A stretch of DNA of 64,000 nt from Paenibacillus xylanivorans (GCF_001280595.1 NZ_LITU01000053.1:291853-355852); one strand, 5' to 3'. Positions 53,325 through 62,427 are shown, counted from the stretch's first letter. Program-made: numbers and translations. Notes: a model not told the origin generated them from the letters alone.

Positions 53325-54500
53325 TTAGCGACTTGCTTGCTTAAACTCTGTTTGAATGGTTTGCAGCAGCTCAGGCTGTGTAAGAACATCATAAGCAGTT
53401 GCAGCAATTGCCTTGGCTCCAAGGATCATACCATCCAGGGCCCGTTCCTGAAGCGCCAGATCACGGAATTCAATGGAATGAAGCGTATGAACTTCGTCCA
53501 CCACACGAATATAAGGGTGGATCGCAGGACAACGCAAGGATACGTTACCGATATCCATGGAACCATGGTCGTTGCCACTCACGATCTCCTCTTGAGAAAT
53601 ACCGAGTTCAAGCAGATTAGCACTAAAAGCAGCAGATAACGATTCATTCGTGACCATCTCATCATAAGAAGTCTCATAATTGGATGTAACCAGCCGGCAA
53701 CCGGTTTGCAGAGCAGAACCTTCCGCGATCTGAATTACGCGTTGAGTGAGAATGTCCAATTCTTTTCTTGTCGAAGCACGTACATAGAATTGGGCTGAAG
53801 CATAATCAGGAATGATGTTAGCTGCCTGTCCTCCGCTATTGATAACCCCGTGGATACGAACCGTACTTTTCACTTGTTGACGGAACGCATTAATGCCATT
53901 AAACGTCTGGATCACCGCATCCAGGGCATTGATGCCTTCATGTGGACTTGCAGCAGCATGTGAAGATTTCCCATGGAATTCAAATTGTACAGCATCAATA
54001 GCCAGGGAACTGCCAGATTTCTCATAGGCATAATAAGGGTGCGCCATCAGTGCAATATCACAGTCATCAAATAACCCTGCTTCAGCCATAGGCACTTTAG
54101 CGCCACGTGTTTCTTCCGCTGGTGTACCGAACACTTTCAATGTTCCACCCACTTCATCCAGTACGGATTTCAAACCTACTGCAGCCCCGAGGCTCATCAT
54201 GCAGATCAGATGGTGCCCACAAGCATGACCGATTTCCGGTAGTGCGTCGTATTCACATAACAGGGCAATGGTCGGACCTGGCTTGGATGCCGCATACGTA
54301 CCGATGAATGCAGTGTCCAAGCCAAGAACAGGAGCTTCTACGGAAAAACCATGATAGACAAGCTCTTCCTTTAACCGAGCAGAGGCGAGGTATTCTTCGT
54401 TACCAAGTTCGGGATTGGCACCAATGTATGATGAAATCTCCTTAAAACGGGAAGCATATTGATCAATAACAGTTAGAATTTGTGTTTTGGTATGTGTCAT
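53325..54500 (-). CDS. M20-family amidohydrolase
   Basis: A 391-residue metal-dependent hydrolase of the M20D/AbgB-like group. The minus-strand ATG at 54500 follows AAGGAG. Metal-site motifs are LCEYDALPEIGHACGHH, GTPAEETRGAK and MAHPYY, with the dimerisation domain containing HGKSSHAAASPHEGINALDA; SGNDHGSMDIGNVS completes the active site. Such enzymes cleave N-acyl amino acids, p-aminobenzoyl-glutamate or dipeptides. The amino acid importer divergent from it suggests a peptide/amide scavenging role, which is inference. Confidence 0.88.
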   Translation of the reverse strand: MTHTKTQILTVIDQYASRFKEISSYIGANPELGNEEYLASARLKEELVYHGFSVEAPVLGLDTAFIGTYAASKPGPTIALLCEYDALPEIGHACGHHLICMMSLGAAVGLKSVLDEVGGTLKVFGTPAEETRGAKVPMAEAGLFDDCDIALMAHPYYAYEKSGSSLAIDAVQFEFHGKSSHAAASPHEGINALDAVIQTFNGINAFRQQVKSTVRIHGVINSGGQAANIIPDYASAQFYVRASTRKELDILTQRVIQIAEGSALQTGCRLVTSNYETSYDEMVTNESLSAAFSANLLELGISQEEIVSGNDHGSMDIGNVSLRCPAIHPYIRVVDEVHTLHSIEFRDLALQERALDGMILGAKAIAATAYDVLTQPELLQTIQTEFKQASR

Positions 54501-54593
54501 GGTGGACTCCTTAAGCAAAAATGAAAATAATTCAATAATTATATCATACTTGCGGTTATTTTTCAGAAACGGGCTGTAATCGAATCCTGTCGA

Positions 54594-54628
54594 AATGCAT
54601 TGCATAATCATGCATTCTACTTTATAAT
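54594..54628 (+). promoter_or_regulatory. Promoter and overlapping palindrome of the glutamine-type importer
   Basis: TTGCAT (54600-54605), 17 bp, TATAAT (54623-54628). The inverted repeat AATGCAT (54594-54600)/ATGCATT (54610-54616) overlaps the -35, as an operator would. Confidence 0.7.
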
Positions 54629-54682
54629 GACTCAGGCATCAACAACAGAAAGCATACAAAGTATTATAAGGGGAGAACAGGG

Positions 54683-56146
54683 TTGAAATTGATTAGTCGT
54701 TACACCATGATGCTGCTAGCTTTTGTGGTCTTGCTAACTACGGTTGCACCTGTTGCGTCGGCAACAGGAACTACAGGCAATTCAGGCAGTAAAAAGCTGG
54801 TGCTCGGTACAAGTGCCGATTTTGCACCATATGAATTCCATAAAGTAATTGATGGTAAAGACCAAATTGTCGGATTTGATATTTCGATTGCTAAAGAAAT
54901 TGCTGCCGATCTTGGTGCAGAGCTTGTAATAGAGGATATGGGTTTTGACGGACTTCTTCCTGCGTTGCAGAGTGGTCGTGTGGATATGGTCATCTCGGGA
55001 ATGACACCAACGGATGATCGTAAACAAAGCATTGACTTCTCCAATACCTATTATAAATCGAAGCAAGTCATCATGATTCGCAATGCGGATAAAGATAAAT
55101 ATCCAACCATGGCTGATCTGGAAAATGAAAAAATTGGTGTCCAAAAAGGCTCCATTCAGGAAACGATTGGCCAGGGAATTCCAGGCGCAAAACTGATCGC
55201 ACTTGATAAAATATCCGACATCGTGCTGCAATTGCAGACCAATCGTGTAAATGCTGCGATCGTCGAAGATACGGTAGCTGTCGGTTATTTGGATGATGCT
55301 ATTGGACTAGCTCCGGCTATTCCGGCTGAAGAACAGGCCGAAGCGGCAGTCGGGATTCGTAAGGGCAATACGGAATTGCTGAACGCAGTGAACGGAACGC
55401 TCGAACGTCTGAAAAGCGAAAATAAAATCGAGCAGTTGGTTACCGAAGCAAGCCAGTTGATGGCAGACAAGGTGAACAAAAGCCAAAACATTTTCCAAGT
55501 GTTCTGGCAGTACAAAAGCTTTTATGCAACAGGTGTAGGTTACACTCTCTTACTGTCTGCACTCGGTGTAATATTCGGGGTAATTATCGGTTTGATCATC
55601 TGTCTGTTCCGTCTGCATGACATCTCAATTCTGCGTTGGATTGGAACAGCTTACGTTGAAGTTATTCGTGGTACACCAATGCTGGTTCAGTTGATGATTA
55701 TCTATTACGGACTTGCTTTGACACTTGGTATTAATTTTACGCCGCTTCAGGCGGGGATTATCACACTATCCATTAATAGTGGTGCCTATCTTGCAGAGAT
55801 TTTCCGCGCAGGTATACAGGGTGTGGATCGCGGCCAACTGGAAGCAGCTCGTTCCTTGGGGATGGGCAGAGGTGCGGCAATGCGCTTCATTGTGCTGCCA
55901 CAAGCGTTCAAAGCGGTGTTGCCGGCGATCGGTAATGAATTCGTGACAATTATCAAGGAATCCTCCATTATCTCGGTTATCGGTATGGTGGACATTATGT
56001 ACCAGGCAAGTGTGGTCAAAAATATTACGTATCAAGGAATGAATCCATTCCTGATTGCGGCAGCCATCTACTTTGTGCTGACGTTCATTTTGTCCAAGCT
56101 GCTGGGTCGACTGGAAAGGAAGTTGAGTGCAAGTGATAGACGTTAG
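54683..56146 (+). CDS. Polar amino acid ABC transporter, fused binding protein-permease
   Basis: A 487-residue protein starting at TTG 54683. Residues ~1-28 are a signal sequence, ~38-262 a type 3 solute-binding domain ([43 protein letters not shown]), and ~275-480 a permease with five helices and the EAA loop [21 protein letters not shown]. The binding domain is thus tethered to the permease, as in some glutamine GlnPQ systems. With the next gene (ATPase) it imports glutamine or a similar amino acid. The 3' end overlaps glnQ by 20 bp. Confidence 0.9.
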   Translation: MKLISRYTMMLLAFVVLLTTVAPVASATGTTGNSGSKKLVLGTSADFAPYEFHKVIDGKDQIVGFDISIAKEIAADLGAELVIEDMGFDGLLPALQSGRVDMVISGMTPTDDRKQSIDFSNTYYKSKQVIMIRNADKDKYPTMADLENEKIGVQKGSIQETIGQGIPGAKLIALDKISDIVLQLQTNRVNAAIVEDTVAVGYLDDAIGLAPAIPAEEQAEAAVGIRKGNTELLNAVNGTLERLKSENKIEQLVTEASQLMADKVNKSQNIFQVFWQYKSFYATGVGYTLLLSALGVIFGVIIGLIICLFRLHDISILRWIGTAYVEVIRGTPMLVQLMIIYYGLALTLGINFTPLQAGIITLSINSGAYLAEIFRAGIQGVDRGQLEAARSLGMGRGAAMRFIVLPQAFKAVLPAIGNEFVTIIKESSIISVIGMVDIMYQASVVKNITYQGMNPFLIAAAIYFVLTFILSKLLGRLERKLSASDRR

Positions 56147-56855
56147 ACAATTACACAAATCATATGGAAGCAACGATGTGCTTAAGGGAATCAACGTAAC
56201 AATAGGCAAAGGCGAGGTTGTCGTGGTCATCGGTCCGTCCGGATCGGGAAAAAGTACCTTTTTACGTTGTCTGAACCTACTGGAGCAGCCTACTTCCGGC
56301 GAGATTGACTTCGAGGGAGTTTCGATCACTGACCCCAAACATAACATTAATGCGACTCGTGAAAAAATGGGGATGGTATTCCAGCATTTCAATCTGTTTC
56401 CACACAAAACGGTGCAGCAGAACATTACGATCGCTCCCATTAAAGTGAAAAAACAGTCTACCAACGAAGCGGAACAAATCTGCGCAGATTTGCTCAAAAC
56501 GGTTGGCTTGTCCGAGAAAAAAGACGCCTATCCTAACCAGCTGTCCGGAGGACAGAAACAACGGATAGCCATTGCAAGAGCTCTCGCGATGCAGCCGCAT
56601 GTCATGCTGTTTGACGAGCCTACTTCTGCACTGGACCCTGAAATGGTCGGTGAGGTATTGGATGTCATGAAGCGCCTTGCAGTAGGCGGTATGACCATGG
56701 TTATTGTGACTCATGAGATGGGCTTTGCCCGTGAAGTCGGTGACCGGATTTTGTTTATGGATGGCGGAGTTATCGTTGAAGAAGGAACACCGGATGAAGT
56801 GTTTGGTCAACCCAAACATGCTCGTACACGTGACTTCCTCGCTAAAGTGCTCTAA
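56127..56855 (+). CDS. glnQ: Polar amino acid ABC transporter ATP-binding protein
   Basis: A 242-residue ATPase starting at GTG 56127 (GTG 56133 possible). Walker [11 protein letters not shown]-loop [13 protein letters not shown], signature [16 protein letters not shown], Walker [14 protein letters not shown] and H-loop VIVTHEM are all intact. It is the GlnQ type. It powers the fused binding protein-permease upstream; together they form a complete importer in two genes. Confidence 0.94.
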   Translation: MQVIDVRQLHKSYGSNDVLKGINVTIGKGEVVVVIGPSGSGKSTFLRCLNLLEQPTSGEIDFEGVSITDPKHNINATREKMGMVFQHFNLFPHKTVQQNITIAPIKVKKQSTNEAEQICADLLKTVGLSEKKDAYPNQLSGGQKQRIAIARALAMQPHVMLFDEPTSALDPEMVGEVLDVMKRLAVGGMTMVIVTHEMGFAREVGDRILFMDGGVIVEEGTPDEVFGQPKHARTRDFLAKVL

Positions 56856-56926
56856 TACATCCAACATTAATGATGAAGATAAAATACAAAATATGTACTG
56901 CGGATGAGAATTTCATCCCCTCATAC

Positions 56927-56963
56927 ATCCCTGTCGACGACTCGTTGGCAGGGATTATTTTGT
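56927..56963 (+). terminator. Weak terminator of the amino acid importer operon
   Basis: ATCCCTG (56927-56933) pairs with CAGGGAT (56949-56955), followed by TATTTTGTT. The rest of 56964-57120 is AT-rich with no gene. Confidence 0.6.
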
Positions 56964-57139
56964 TATGTGAGGATACGCACGGATTTACATAAAAAGTAAC
57001 GTTTCTGTCATCAACGATTTAACCTCAAATAGACATTTTTTTGAAAAAAACCGCTTAAATTCAGCCTAAAGTTTGAAGTGAGTTAGCCAGATGGTAACAT
57101 TTACTACGACTCTTGGTTACAAAATTGTGATATATTTGT

Positions 57140-57313
57140 TCCTGCCGAAACTTCCGGAGCTGGAAGTGTGGGGGATGTAACGATGCAAGGTGTGCTTGGG
57201 GAAGATTGGTTGGCACACTGCTTGGGGTGAATTAGGGCTACATAAATAATTAATGTAATTGAACCTATAGGGTGGTTTCCTCCATCCGAATCCGACAACT
57301 AACTTCGCAGGCA
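57140..57313 (+). promoter_or_regulatory. c-di-AMP (ydaO-yuaA) riboswitch
   Basis: Conserved ydaO-type segments are present in order: CCGAAACTTCCGG, GTGGGGGAT, a stem, TTGGGGTGAATTAGGGC, a variable stem, CCTATAGGG and ATCCGAATCCGACAACTAAC, TTCGCAGGC. P1 forms between CCTGC (57141-57145) and GCAGG (57307-57311). It precedes a LysM/3D wall protein, a usual target of this class. An extended -10 (TATATT, 57131-57136) lies just upstream. No terminator separates it from the ribosome site. Confidence 0.88.
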
Positions 57314-57331
57314 TAATGAGGGAGGAAGACC

Positions 57332-57997
57332 ATGATTAACAAGAAACGTATAGCCAAAACAGTAACAGCTTTGCTGACAGCAGCAATGCTCATCCAGGCC
57401 GTTCCGGCTCATGCTGATTCAGTTCATATGGCCAAAGAGGGGGATACCTTCTACACCTTATCCAAACAATATGGAGTTGGACTAAACGCACTTATTAAAG
57501 CCAACAATGACATTTCAGCTTACAACATTTATGGTGGACTGAAAATTACGATTCCTGGTAAAACGAACACAGCTTCTGCTGCAGCAGCAAAAACAGAGGC
57601 CAAAACGGTGACTGCCGCAAGTCTTGACGTAAATGCGGATAGCAAGGTGGTACAGGCCTGGGGGAAAACATTTGATTACAGCAAGGCTGTCGACGTGAAA
57701 GCAACAGCATACTCCGCGGATGCTTCCGAAAATGGAGGATGGGGTGCTGTAGATTACTTCGGTAATCCGCTCGAATTGGGCACGATCGCAGTAGACCCTA
57801 GTATCATTCCATTGGGTACAAAAGTACTGGTGACAGGTCATACACATCCAGGACTGCCCAAACAGGCATTTGTAGCTACGGCCCGAGATGTGGGTGGTGC
57901 CATCAAAGGACATAAGATCGATATCTATATTCCTGGCAGCAAGCAATCCGTGAGCACATTTGGTATTCAGGATGTTGAACTTTACATTTTGAAATAA
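57332..57997 (+). CDS. Secreted LysM plus 3D-domain cell-wall protein
   Basis: A 221-residue secreted protein. A signal peptide ends near PAHA-D (~28). One LysM domain follows (HMAKEGDTFYTLSKQYGVGLNALIKANN...ITIPG, ~32-76), then an Ala/Thr/Lys linker and a C-terminal 3D domain (VDVKATAYSADA, GTIAVDPSIIPLGTKVLV, ARDVGGAIKGHKIDIYI) with its three Asp residues; the fold is that of MltA/resuscitation-type lytic enzymes (compare B. subtilis YocH). It likely remodels peptidoglycan. GGGAGGA precedes the ATG, 6 nt after the riboswitch. Confidence 0.9.
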   Translation: MINKKRIAKTVTALLTAAMLIQAVPAHADSVHMAKEGDTFYTLSKQYGVGLNALIKANNDISAYNIYGGLKITIPGKTNTASAAAAKTEAKTVTAASLDVNADSKVVQAWGKTFDYSKAVDVKATAYSADASENGGWGAVDYFGNPLELGTIAVDPSIIPLGTKVLVTGHTHPGLPKQAFVATARDVGGAIKGHKIDIYIPGSKQSVSTFGIQDVELYILK

Positions 57998-58071
57998 AAT
58001 CAAAAGAGTAGCTGCACATGAGCATGTGAGACTACAACTGAACCTACATTAAACCTACATTAAACCGTAAA

Positions 58072-58114
58072 GGTGTCCTTCATTCACAATAATGTGATTG
58101 AAGGACACCCTTTT
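58072..58114 (+). terminator. Bidirectional terminator between LysM/3D and deacetylase genes
   Basis: GGTGTCCTTCATTCAC (58072-58087) pairs with GTGATTGAAGGACACC (58094-58109), then CTTTT. A direct repeat, AACCTACATT twice (58040-58061), lies upstream. Confidence 0.85.
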
Positions 58115-58148
58115 GAATATCCGACTTCAGGGATCTTGACATCTTGAC

Positions 58149-58937
58149 CTATTTACCCTTTGGCAGTTCCAGCATTTCGTCCAAAGTCACCAGCTCGTAC
58201 CCGCGATTTCGCAATTCCTCGATAACTTCAGGCAACGCCTCGATGGTACCACTCAGCTTCGATCCGACACCGCCTCCTGCATGCTGCAGAACAATGGAAC
58301 CTGGTTTAACGGCCGACAGGATGTTTTGTTTGACTTCCTCTTTGGAGAGGCCCTTCCAGTCCAGAGAATCGACGTTCCAGTTCACAATGCTGTAATGTTG
58401 TTTGGCTGCCCATTGCAGCTGTTGCTCGTTAATGTCGCCATAGGGTGGACGAATCATTTTGGGCGTGTAACCCGCCAGATTACGAATAATATCCCCTGTA
58501 TGTAAGATTTGTTTGCGAAATGCATTCATGGACAGCTTACTGAACTCCGGGTGATTGTAGCTGTGATTGCCAACAATATGCCCTTCCTTCACCATGCGTT
58601 TCACCAAATCCGGATGTTTCTCAGCGCGATGTCCCACAATGAAAAACGTAGCCCGTACCTTGTATTTTTTCAAAATATCCAGTACCTGCGGGGTGAACCG
58701 CGGATCAGGTACATCATCAAAAGTCAGAGCGACCTTTTTTGTTGAGGGGCCATTGGTTTTAAACGTATCTGCATATTTCTGTCTGAGCTGTCCCAGTGTC
58801 AGCTGTTCCTCTTCGGAAGAATCGGACTTCGCAGCTGGTTCGGTTTGCGGGCTTGAAGAAGCCCATAACTGAGCTGGGCCGTAACTACCTCCCAGAAGAA
58901 TGACCATGATGGATAACATGATGAGGCGTATACGCAT
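58149..58937 (-). CDS. Polysaccharide deacetylase (NodB homology), secreted
   Basis: A 262-residue protein. The minus-strand ATG at 58937 follows AAGGAGG. A signal peptide or anchor spans ~1-25. The NodB domain has TFDDVPD (catalytic base Asp and metal Asp), HSYNHPEF (the HxxxH metal motif), RPPYGD and the later DSLDWKG and VLQHAGGG, all as in CE4 enzymes such as peptidoglycan or chitin deacetylases. It likely trims acetyl groups from wall or extracellular glycans. Confidence 0.9.
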   Translation of the reverse strand: MRIRLIMLSIMVILLGGSYGPAQLWASSSPQTEPAAKSDSSEEEQLTLGQLRQKYADTFKTNGPSTKKVALTFDDVPDPRFTPQVLDILKKYKVRATFFIVGHRAEKHPDLVKRMVKEGHIVGNHSYNHPEFSKLSMNAFRKQILHTGDIIRNLAGYTPKMIRPPYGDINEQQLQWAAKQHYSIVNWNVDSLDWKGLSKEEVKQNILSAVKPGSIVLQHAGGGVGSKLSGTIEALPEVIEELRNRGYELVTLDEMLELPKGK

Positions 58938-59092
58938 GTTAGTGCCTCCTTTTCCCAAATTGCGTTCTCTTTGGTATGCCCGCGGCTTTCCGTATTTATG
59001 CATGATGTGAGATGTTTCATTGCTGATTCATTAAATTGAAGCCATAATTCCACCATATATATTACATATAAAAAAAGGACAGGTGGAGCAGG

Positions 59093-59437
59093 ATGAGTGC
59101 ATACAACTTAAATTCCGTTCGTTTACAGGTGATTGAGGCAGGAGAAGACAAGGTATTTATGGTAACTGGAGGAAGATCACATATTGGGGCGGTAGCGACA
59201 TTTTATCCGGACCGTGAACGGGTGAGCGGGGCTACGGTTCATATTCCGGGGCATAAAGAACAGGAGCTGTGTGAAAGACTTGCACGTAAGGCTGCCCTGC
59301 ATTTAAAGGTAACCGTGACCGTGATTATGGGGATTCATTTTGATGCCATTACACGGATGCAGATTGATGAGATTGTGCAGACTGCAGAGAAGCTGCTAGA
59401 TGAAGAGCTCTACCAAACCGGGCGACTGATTCAATAG
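59093..59437 (+). CDS. LpdD-like protein
   Basis: A 114-residue cytoplasmic protein. The pattern GGRSHIGAVATFYPD, HIPGHKEQELCERLARKAA and VIMGIHFDAITRMQIDEIV resembles the LpdD family, named for a small protein linked to prenylated-flavin (UbiD-type) decarboxylases. No UbiD or UbiX gene is near, so its role here is open. GGTGGAG precedes the ATG. It has about 130 bp before pspA, which has its own promoter. Confidence 0.6.
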   Translation: MSAYNLNSVRLQVIEAGEDKVFMVTGGRSHIGAVATFYPDRERVSGATVHIPGHKEQELCERLARKAALHLKVTVTVIMGIHFDAITRMQIDEIVQTAEKLLDEELYQTGRLIQ

Positions 59438-59492
59438 TTTCATATAGGCTATGTAGGCTTAAATCGTTTTTCAAGATTTTTTTTGTTAAAAT

Positions 59493-59518
59493 TGAAACGA
59501 GTAGAAGATTGCCACGTA
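59493..59518 (+). promoter_or_regulatory. Sigma-W (ECF)-type promoter of the pspA operon
   Basis: TGAAAC (59493-59498), exactly 16 bp, CGTA (59515-59518): a full match to the Bacillus sigma-W consensus. Located 49 bp before pspA. Confidence 0.8.
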
Positions 59519-59566
59519 TGTATGATTATATACAAGGATGAACTATCGACTAGGAGGAATACCATA

Positions 59567-60238
59567 ATGTCTATTTTCAAACGATTGCGCGATTTAACGA
59601 TGTCTAACATTAATTCCATTATTGACAAGGCAGAAGATCCGATCAAGATGACGGATCAATATATCCGGGATATGCAGGAAGATCTCGAAGATGCGGAGAA
59701 AGCTGTTGCTGCACAGATTGCCATTGAGAAGAAATTCAAGCAGCTGTTCGAAGAACAGGAAGCTCTCGTGAAGAAACGTGAAGAGCAAGCACATACAGCT
59801 GCGCGTGCACAGAATATGGATCTTGCCCGTCGGGCACTGGAAGAGAAGAAGGTCGCTGAAGAGAAGATGGCCGAGTACAAAACGAGCTATGATCAAAATA
59901 AGGCTTCTGCCGATAACCTTCGTGGCAAGCTGGACGAAATGCGCAAACAATTGACCCAGATGAAAAATAAACGTGAAACATTGGTTGCGCGCTACAACGC
60001 GGCAAAAGCTCAAACCGAAATCAACAAAGCACTGAACGGATTTGGCTCCGATACTGCAAGTGCAGGCATGAAGCGGATGGAAGAAAAAATGATGCAGATG
60101 GAAGCTCAGGCTGAAGCCAGCAATGAAATGTCGTCCAAAGGGAAATCGCTGGATGATGAGTTTGAGAAGCTGGGTAAGGATCAGGCTGTTGAGGATGAAC
60201 TGGCAGCGTTGATGAAGCAATACGAAAATAAGAATTAA
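59567..60238 (+). CDS. pspA: PspA/IM30/LiaH-family phage shock protein
   Basis: A 223-residue, almost wholly helical coiled-coil protein. ATG 59567 is 9 bp after AGGAGG (59552-59557). The N-terminus SIFKRLRDLTMSNINSIIDKAEDPIKM is the membrane-binding amphipathic helix of this ESCRT-III-like family, followed by AEKAVAAQIAIEKKFK and the long coiled coil. It protects and repairs stressed membranes. Its sigma-W-type promoter and the downstream DUF350/DUF4178/DUF4247 genes fit an envelope-stress operon. Confidence 0.92.
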   Translation: MSIFKRLRDLTMSNINSIIDKAEDPIKMTDQYIRDMQEDLEDAEKAVAAQIAIEKKFKQLFEEQEALVKKREEQAHTAARAQNMDLARRALEEKKVAEEKMAEYKTSYDQNKASADNLRGKLDEMRKQLTQMKNKRETLVARYNAAKAQTEINKALNGFGSDTASAGMKRMEEKMMQMEAQAEASNEMSSKGKSLDDEFEKLGKDQAVEDELAALMKQYENKN

Positions 60239-60327
60239 ACCTTGTATGCAAGCAGGGGCACCAGCGGAGGAGAGACCAGCGTTTCTCCTTCGCTTTTAAT
60301 TGCGGTTCATGTTGAGATGTGGGGGCT

Positions 60328-60735
60328 ATGGAAATGGATTTAAACATTTTGGCAATGCTGGTCTGGACGTTATCGGGTTCGGTTTTGCTGTTTGTCTTGA
60401 TGTATGTGGATTCTTTGTTCACGAAGTATAAGGATTTTGCCGAAGTGAAGGCCGGCAATATGGCTGTTACGACACGTATGGTAATGAAGCTGTTTGCTCA
60501 AGGTTATGTACTTGCTACCTCCATTTCGACAGCGGGTCATCTTGGAGAAGCGTTGTTGGTATCCGTAGTTTCATTTATCATTTTGCTGATTCTGGAGAGT
60601 GTGGTTCACTTTATGATTCGGAGATGGGCCAACCTGGATCTGGATACGGGAATACAGCAGGGCAAGACAGGATACGGTTTGTTTTCGGGTGCACTTCATA
60701 TCGTGGGCGCATTAATTATTGCAGCTTGTTTATAA
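60328..60735 (+). CDS. DUF350 membrane protein
   Basis: A 135-residue membrane protein with four predicted helices in two similar halves, as in DUF350 (YjfL) proteins. The second repeat includes GHLGEALLVSVVSFIILLILE and the start has LAMLVWTLSGSVLLFVLMYV. ATG 60334 is an alternative start and better spaced from GGGGG (60321-60325). DUF350 is often found with PspA and DUF4178 genes, as here; function unknown. Confidence 0.8.
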   Translation: MEMDLNILAMLVWTLSGSVLLFVLMYVDSLFTKYKDFAEVKAGNMAVTTRMVMKLFAQGYVLATSISTAGHLGEALLVSVVSFIILLILESVVHFMIRRWANLDLDTGIQQGKTGYGLFSGALHIVGALIIAACL

Positions 60736-60758
60736 GATAAAGAACAGGAGTAATGGGC

Positions 60759-61265
60759 ATGAGTGTGTGGAAACGGATTAAAGGGATCATAGCCAAACCT
60801 GAACCGCCTCAGGCAGAGAAAACAATGCTTCAACTGGCACCTGGTGATATCTGTGAGGTTTCGCTGGTTACTTATGAAGTTGTTGGGCGGGTACATCATA
60901 GAGCGCGGAATGCAGCTGTCCTTACGTTGCAGGATGGTACGGCAATCCGACATTTGCATATAGAAGAACGGGAAATGACCCGGTATGCCCTATATACACC
61001 TATTGATGGCCGTCTTGATGCACCGGATGAGGTGCCTACGTTGCTGGATCTGGATGGACGTGCGTATCATCTGGAGGAAGAATACGGAGGAATGGTAACC
61101 ACTGCAGGCAGGACACCCTATGGTCAGGCTGGGGAACAATTAGTATGGCAATATCAGTCTGATGATAACATGCTTTTGCGTGTGGAGTGGCAAGACAGAA
61201 GATTTACGCTGTATGAGGGAGAGTCCATTCTTCCTGCGGATATCAAAGTGATTCGTTCGAGCTAG
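60759..61265 (+). CDS. DUF4178 protein
   Basis: A 168-residue soluble protein, mainly beta. ATG 60759 is 8 bp after CAGGAG, while the ATG at 60753 is too close. Segments such as LAPGDICEVSLVTYEVVGRVHH and TLYEGESILPADIKVI resemble the DUF4178 beta-barrel. Between DUF350 and DUF4247 genes with short gaps, so cotranscribed with pspA. Function unknown. Confidence 0.75.
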   Translation: MSVWKRIKGIIAKPEPPQAEKTMLQLAPGDICEVSLVTYEVVGRVHHRARNAAVLTLQDGTAIRHLHIEEREMTRYALYTPIDGRLDAPDEVPTLLDLDGRAYHLEEEYGGMVTTAGRTPYGQAGEQLVWQYQSDDNMLLRVEWQDRRFTLYEGESILPADIKVIRSS

Positions 61266-61276
61266 GAGAGGTTCCA

Positions 61277-62023
61277 ATGAAAAAGCGCTTGGCACATGGA
61301 TTAAAATTAATGCTGGTCCTCAGCCTTGTGATGTCGCTGCTGTCCGCGTGCGGAGCACCTTCCGTTCAGGACACTTATCCGCTTGAATCGGTCAGCGGCA
61401 GTGGTAATACGACATCCTATGTGTACCGAGCTGCTGATCGTACTGTTCCAGAGGTTGCTCAGGAATTATCTGAACAGCGGAAGCCGGATCAGATCTCGGC
61501 GGAAAATACAGAGCGGATGTTCCTGGTGTATCAGGACCAGTATTATCATTTGCAGCAAGACCCGAATAAAGCGGAAGACACCTTGGTTGAGGTGGACTCC
61601 AAGGAATATGTTCGCCAGAATTATGATTCTTCATTTTTGCAAGGGTACTTAACCGCAACATTAATCGGTAATTTGTTTGATTCTTTTGGGGGTAGTGGGT
61701 CCGGTAAGTATCGCGGGTATACGAACAAGGACACGTACAAACCGAGTGAAGGCTCCTATCGGACACCGACGAGTAGTGATAAAAAGGTTGCTCCGCCAAT
61801 TACCGTTGACCGAAAAGGATCGATTACCCGTCGTGGCAGTGATAAGGATTCGAGCGTAGGCTCCGGTGGAGGATTATTCAGCAGAAATAAGGAACAAAGC
61901 AAAGGCACAATTGATCGTAATAAAAGCAGTGGTGGCCTTGGAGGATTGTTTGATTCACCAAAGAGCTCTTATAAAAAGCCCAAAACGAGGGTTGGAGGCG
62001 GCCGAATCATGAGGCGTAGGTAG
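61277..62023 (+). CDS. DUF4247 lipoprotein
   Basis: A 248-residue lipoprotein. The signal peptide ends in the lipobox LLSAC (Cys25). A small folded part (residues ~30-150; TVPEVAQELSEQRKPDQIS, YYHLQQDP, SSFLQGYLTATLIGNLF) is followed by a Ser/Gly/Lys/Arg-rich tail that is probably disordered and ends GGGRIMRRR. It matches what I recall as DUF4247. Last gene of the pspA operon. Confidence 0.75.
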   Translation: MKKRLAHGLKLMLVLSLVMSLLSACGAPSVQDTYPLESVSGSGNTTSYVYRAADRTVPEVAQELSEQRKPDQISAENTERMFLVYQDQYYHLQQDPNKAEDTLVEVDSKEYVRQNYDSSFLQGYLTATLIGNLFDSFGGSGSGKYRGYTNKDTYKPSEGSYRTPTSSDKKVAPPITVDRKGSITRRGSDKDSSVGSGGGLFSRNKEQSKGTIDRNKSSGGLGGLFDSPKSSYKKPKTRVGGGRIMRRR

Positions 62024-62067
62024 CACTACTCATGAGCGGCGGTCCGCAATATTAATTATTCGCAGAA

Positions 62068-62134
62068 GAACAGTGAAAAGGTAAGGTGGAGCAAGCTCTG
62101 CCACTGAAAATTACCTTGGCAGCTGTTCTTTTTG
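62068..62134 (+). terminator. Terminator of the pspA operon
   Basis: GAACAG/CTGTTC, AAGGTAA/TTACCTT and GGTGGAG/CTCTGCC stack into one long imperfect stem (62068-62128), followed by TTTTTG. Confidence 0.82.
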
Positions 62135-62136
62135 TT

Positions 62137-62427
62137 TTAGGATTTGCGGACATGATGGGACTTTCGCACACGAGGTATGGTTGTAGCCGGTTGTTTACGA
62201 ATCCATCGGATATAAGGAGCGATGCGCTCATCTTGCCTCAGTGCCTGCACGTCAGTTAAACCGTAGGTTATTATATCGCGATTGGTATATAGAGAATGAA
62301 TTTGTTTATGGCAAGGGATACAGAGATTGGCCGTAGGCATGTGCGTTCCGCCCATTTCTTTGGGTGTCAGGTGATGGGCGGTTGTCTCGACAGGTTCCCT
62401 GCCACATAATTCGCATCGTTGATTCAT
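62137..62427 (-). CDS. Small HNH-motif protein
   Basis: A 96-residue protein with CELC, AHHLTPKEMGG and LCIPCHKQIH: the zinc-binding cysteines and His residues of the HNH nuclease fold, a stand-alone HNH domain. It ends with a basic tail (RVRKSHHVRKS). AAGGAG precedes the minus-strand ATG. Such small proteins are common and mostly uncharacterised; no homing target or intron is seen. Confidence 0.8.
   Translation of the reverse strand: MNQRCELCGREPVETTAHHLTPKEMGGTHMPTANLCIPCHKQIHSLYTNRDIITYGLTDVQALRQDERIAPYIRWIRKQPATTIPRVRKSHHVRKS

Noticed and set aside
55766-56497. 243-codon minus-strand frame across the importer genes
   Set aside because: Spans the permease-ATPase junction antisense to both well-supported genes, with no recognisable domain.
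58040-58061. Direct repeat AACCTACATT twice as part of a CRISPR or mobile element
   Set aside because: Only two short adjacent copies just before a terminator; no array and no associated genes.
62137-62427. HNH homing endonuclease of a mobile element
   Set aside because: No intron, intein or repeat boundaries; a stand-alone small HNH protein in an ordinary position.
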